NCBI GenBank assembly: GCA_013816415.1
Contig: JACDEN010000017.1
Span: 1-5,726 of the forward strand
Source: Planctomycetota bacterium
Lineage (GTDB): Bacteria; Planctomycetota; UBA11346
DNA length: 5,726 bases
Direction: 5' to 3'
Shown here: positions 4,304-5,726 of the stretch, one piece after another
Layout: each line of letters starts with the position of its first letter
Position numbering within the stretch: position 1 is the stretch's first letter
Made by a program: the position numbers and the translations under genes
Notes under the pieces: model-generated
Told to the model about the DNA's origin: nothing
Database searches by the model: none
What the model saw: the letters and a program-made list of their open reading frames with translations, nothing else

Positions 4304-5225
4304 GGTCGCCTGCGTACACCGGCAGCGGGTGGCCCTGCTCATCGCGCGGAAGGGATGACCTCACCCGGTCGCACGCCTCACGGGCCTCGAGGGAGAGTTC
4401 TGGAATGTCGTCGAGGATTGACCGAGTCACCTCAGCGCCATAGGTCGCGGGCATTGGCCGGGGGTGTTTCTTGCTCTCGGTGGCCAGCCAGTTGTGGAGA
4501 AACCGCGCCATGCCATTCGCTTTTTTTCGCCGCAGCGGATTCGCATCACACCAGGCGGCCGCGATGTTCAGGGTTGCCCGGACGTCCACATTCCCGAACG
4601 CGACCTCGAGGTTCGCCAGAGCCTTGGTGGTGATCTTCCAGAGCGAGCCGTCCTTGAGCGCGAACGTCGGACCGACGACAGAAATTTCATCAGGCGACCC
4701 ATGGGCGTTTCCTTCTGGCGGAATTCGTTCCGCTAGACCCTGTTCCCCCTGTTCCCTTGTTAGGCGGCACTCTAGGGACCGGGTTGGAAGCGTTCCCGTA
4801 CCGGGTTGGCGACCGCGCCGTGCCGGGTTGGCGATCTTCAACCCGGCACCACCGGACCGGGTTGACCCGGTGCCATCGTGCCCCGTTGACCCGGCACCAC
4901 CGGACCGGGTTGACCCGGTGCCATCGTGCCCCGTTGACCCGGCACCACCGGACCGGGTTGAAAACTTGGGCGTGTAGACGTTGCTCGTCCTCCCAACCGT
5001 CCGCGCCACGGTGATCCAACCCGCGGACTCGAGTTGGCTGAGAACCTTCCTCGTTCCTCGCTCCTGCATCCCGACGGCGGCGCCGATCGTCTTCACGGAT
5101 GGGAAGCAGGACCCCTCCTTGCCGATCCATCCCGTGAGCGCCGCAGCTACCCGAAGAGCGCCAATCGTGACCATCTGATCGGCGGAAACGGCACGAAGCC
5201 ACGAGAGGCGATCAAGGGGCGTCAT
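4296..5225 (-). CDS. Phage-type replication initiator (lambda O-like layout) with internal iteron array
   Basis: A 309-residue protein. Residues about 20-88 form a winged helix of the kind found in phage replication proteins: LRVAAALTGWIGKEGSCFPS, then KTIGAAVGMQERGTRKVLSQ as the recognition region, and a wing ending in GRTSNVYTP. Residues 89-128 are five 8-residue units (STRSGGAG and STGHDGTG alternating), followed by a Pro/Gly/Arg-rich linker to about 180. A C-terminal globular domain follows (about 183-250: VVGPTFALKDGSLWKITTKA, then LNIAAAWCDANPLRRKK and MARFLHNWLA). Such C-terminal domains usually recruit the helicase, and here the helicase gene is next. The ATG at 5225 overlaps the upstream TGA as ATGA and has GAGGTGG at 8 bases. 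A 5-bp stem (CGAGG/CCTCG, 5226-5240) could mask that site. The role as origin-binding initiator is inferred from the fold, the context and the embedded repeats. Confidence 0.9.
   Translation of the reverse strand: MTPLDRLSWLRAVSADQMVTIGALRVAAALTGWIGKEGSCFPSVKTIGAAVGMQERGTRKVLSQLESAGWITVARTVGRTSNVYTPKFSTRSGGAGSTGHDGTGSTRSGGAGSTGHDGTGSTRSGGAGLKIANPARRGRQPGTGTLPTRSLECRLTREQGEQGLAERIPPEGNAHGSPDEISVVGPTFALKDGSLWKITTKALANLEVAFGNVDVRATLNIAAAWCDANPLRRKKANGMARFLHNWLATESKKHPRPMPATYGAEVTRSILDDIPELSLEAREACDRVRSSLPRDEQGHPLPVYAGDHA
4779..4846. repeat. Additional CCGGGTTG cores at 22-bp spacing beside the tandem array
   Basis: The core CCGGGTTGG occurs on the plus strand at 4779-4787, 4801-4809 and 4823-4831, exactly 22 bases apart. 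It continues the CCGGGTTGA/CCCCGTTGA cores of the tandem units (4857, 4881, 4905, 4929 and 4953, 24 bases apart). One inverted copy, CAACCCGG, sits at 4839-4846 in the otherwise larger gap. The sequence between cores is not conserved here, so the core rather than the encoded peptide is what has been kept. This favours a DNA-level function. Confidence 0.85.
4842..4961 (-). repeat. Five tandem 24-bp units inside the initiator gene (candidate iterons)
   Basis: On the coding strand five contiguous 24-bp units alternate as A-B-A-B-A: A at 4938-4961, 4890-4913 and 4842-4865; B at 4914-4937 and 4866-4889. The A copies are identical to each other and so are the B copies. A and B agree at 17 of 24 positions. 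Each unit starts TCAAC and ends CCGGG. The A-to-B junctions on the plus strand form the interrupted palindrome CCGGGTTGACCCGG (4857-4870, 4905-4918). The units encode the linker octapeptides STRSGGAG and STGHDGTG, so the array is in frame and adds 8 residues per unit. Confidence 0.95.
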
Positions 5226-5422
5226 CGAGGCACCACCTCGCCGGCCATGGCGCCCTCGTTCCAGACAACGAAGTCTCCTGCCTGTGCTCGAGAGGCGTCC
5301 GTCGTCATCGGCTCAACTCCAGAGCGTATTATGCGCATTGTGGCGTTGCATCTGACGCGATGGACGTGGCCATCGGCATCACGTACGAGCACGTCGGCGC
5401 CTGGTTCGCGCGGTGGACTCAT
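5222..5422 (-). CDS. 66-residue protein of unknown function
   Basis: The protein begins MSPPREPGADVLVRDADGHV and ends AMAGEVVPR. The ATG at 5422 overlaps the preceding TGA as ATGA. A start 7 codons earlier (5443) is possible but would overlap the upstream gene by 25 bases. The first half looks like short beta strands (VLVRDADGHVHRVRC), and the second contains AQAGDFVVWNEGAMAGEVV, which also suggests a small beta-rich fold. No zinc ligands, membrane segment or HTH is visible and no family is recognised. Translation probably depends on coupling, since no ribosome site precedes the start. Its 3' end carries the ribosome site of the initiator gene. As the immediate neighbour of the initiator it may be a replication accessory or early protein, but only its position suggests this. 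Confidence 0.65.
   Translation of the reverse strand: MSPPREPGADVLVRDADGHVHRVRCNATMRIIRSGVEPMTTDASRAQAGDFVVWNEGAMAGEVVPR
5233..5239 (-). promoter_or_regulatory. Ribosome binding site of the initiator gene, within a small inverted repeat
   Basis: GAGGTGG on the minus strand lies 8 bases before the initiator ATG (5225). CGAGG (5226-5230) and CCTCG (5236-5240) could pair across a 5-base loop and cover it. The stem is short, so any control effect is speculative. Confidence 0.5.
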
Positions 5423-5577
5423 CGGGACAGCGCAGAGATGCATGCATACCGCTTCGGGCGTGTCGGCGGTGAGGCGATCTCACTGCCGCGGAAGAGATAG
5501 GAGCCACGACGTGCAATTGCGGCCTGTAGCTCGGCCAGCGTCCAGCGGCGAGGCATTGCCAAGCGGTCGTGGTTCAT
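5419..5577 (-). CDS. 52-residue basic protein of unknown function
   Basis: The protein begins MNHDRLAMPRRWTLAELQAA and ends RPKRYACISALSR. It is joined to both neighbours by ATGA overlaps, and AGGTG lies 7 bases before its ATG. It is basic, with ten arginines and one lysine. A probable helix (WTLAELQAAIARRGSYLF) comes first, then a Pro-rich basic tail (SPPTRPKRY). A small nucleic-acid-binding protein would fit the composition, but no motif proves it and no family is recognised. The precise four-base overlaps on both sides are the main evidence that it is a real gene. Confidence 0.6.
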   Translation of the reverse strand: MNHDRLAMPRRWTLAELQAAIARRGSYLFRGSEIASPPTRPKRYACISALSR

Positions 5578-5726
5578 GGCTTCACACCTGCATACAGTCG
5601 CTCAACCTCCTCGACCGCGACGAACTTTCCCATTCGGCCACCTCGGCATCGACGCTCAACAACCTTCAGGCGTCCGGCCGCGATATCCTGTCCGCTGCGC
5701 GTGCGGCCGACTCCATAAATTTTGGC
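5574..5726 (-). CDS. Small HTH (excisionase/MerR-like) protein, cut by right window edge
   Basis: Fifty C-terminal residues are visible, and the frame is open at the right edge, so the N-terminus lies outside. The visible part runs KIYGVGRTRSGQDIAAGRLK to FVAVEEVERLYAGVKP. It fits the second half of an excisionase-type winged HTH: 'YGVGR', then a recognition helix leading to 'AAGRL', a short wing (CRGGRMGKF) and the helix VEEVERLYA. Proteins of this kind act as directionality factors or repressors in phages and mobile elements. It ends in an ATGA overlap with the 52-residue gene and is therefore probably part of the same transcript. It resembles the HTH half of the protein at 946-1461 in plan, but not closely in residues. 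Confidence 0.7.
   Translation of the reverse strand, partial: AKIYGVGRTRSGQDIAAGRLKVVERRCRGGRMGKFVAVEEVERLYAGVKP

Larger units (their letters stand above)
4738..4961. other. Candidate replication origin within the initiator gene
   Basis: The region joins the eight direct 9-bp cores (4779-4961) with an adjoining polypurine stretch on the coding strand (4738-4762, GGGAACAGGG repeated with a 9-base step). It lies between the codons for the DNA-binding and C-terminal domains. In phage lambda the origin has the same position within gene O: iterons, then an easily melted segment. Here the flanking segment is purine-rich rather than strongly AT-rich, so the unwinding site is less certain than the iterons. 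Origin function is inferred from this layout. Confidence 0.5.

Noticed and set aside
4304..4342. N-terminal extension of the primase-helicase to the ATG at 4342
   Set aside because: It would overlap the initiator gene by 47 bases and adds MSRATRCRCTQAT, which looks like out-of-frame translation. The ATG at 4303 gives an 8-base overlap matching the rest of the operon.
4842..4961. CRISPR array
   Set aside because: The units are contiguous 24-bp repeats with no unique spacers, and they are in frame within a protein gene.

Overview
The window is a compact, high-GC stretch (roughly 60-65% GC by eye) in which every supported gene lies on the minus strand and is read from the right edge (5726) to the left edge (1). 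Eleven coding regions can be supported, two of them cut by the window edges. Five of the junctions are 4-base ATGA or GTGA overlaps, two more are 8-base overlaps, and no gap exceeds 19 bases. It reads as one operon of a bacteriophage, prophage or related mobile replicon, specifically its DNA-replication module. The host cannot be named from the sequence: it is a high-GC bacterium, and no ribosomal or tRNA marker is present.

Right part (5222-5726): the end of a small helix-turn-helix (excisionase/MerR-like) protein, then two unrecognised small proteins of 52 and 66 residues, all overlapping by ATGA. Centre (2456-5225): the replication core. A 309-residue initiator has an N-terminal winged helix of the phage replication-protein type, a repeat-encoded linker and a separate C-terminal domain. 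It is followed, with an 8-base overlap, by a 615-residue primase-helicase with a CHC2-like zinc finger, a TOPRIM domain and a RecA/RepA-type ATPase. Left part (1-2436): a 70-residue protein, a 221-residue HTH protein, a 34-residue micro-ORF, a 171-residue protein that looks like an integrase-type arm-binding domain joined to an excisionase-like HTH, a free-standing 167-residue M41 (FtsH-type) peptidase-like protein, and the start of an Ala-rich helical protein.

The most interesting structure is in the DNA itself. The middle of the initiator gene holds five 24-bp tandem units plus three further copies of the same 9-bp core at 22-bp spacing and one inverted copy, eight direct cores in all. They sit exactly between the DNA-binding and C-terminal domains. 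This is the layout of phage lambda gene O, whose coding sequence contains the lambda origin, so the array is a good candidate origin bound by the protein it encodes. Downstream, the HTH gene at 1566-2231 repeats the same plan: its HTH is followed by a tail whose DNA carries at least five copies of TGTCCGGTRA in both orientations and a 55-bp imperfect palindrome. The operon may therefore carry two separate protein-plus-embedded-site modules.

Inferred workflow: the initiator binds its internal array and opens DNA nearby, and the primase-helicase is loaded there to prime and unwind. The second HTH protein acts at its own cluster in regulation, copy control or partition. The arm/HTH proteins could act in recombination or repression, and the peptidase-like protein in turnover of a regulator. 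Only the domain assignments and repeats are seen directly; the functional links are inference.
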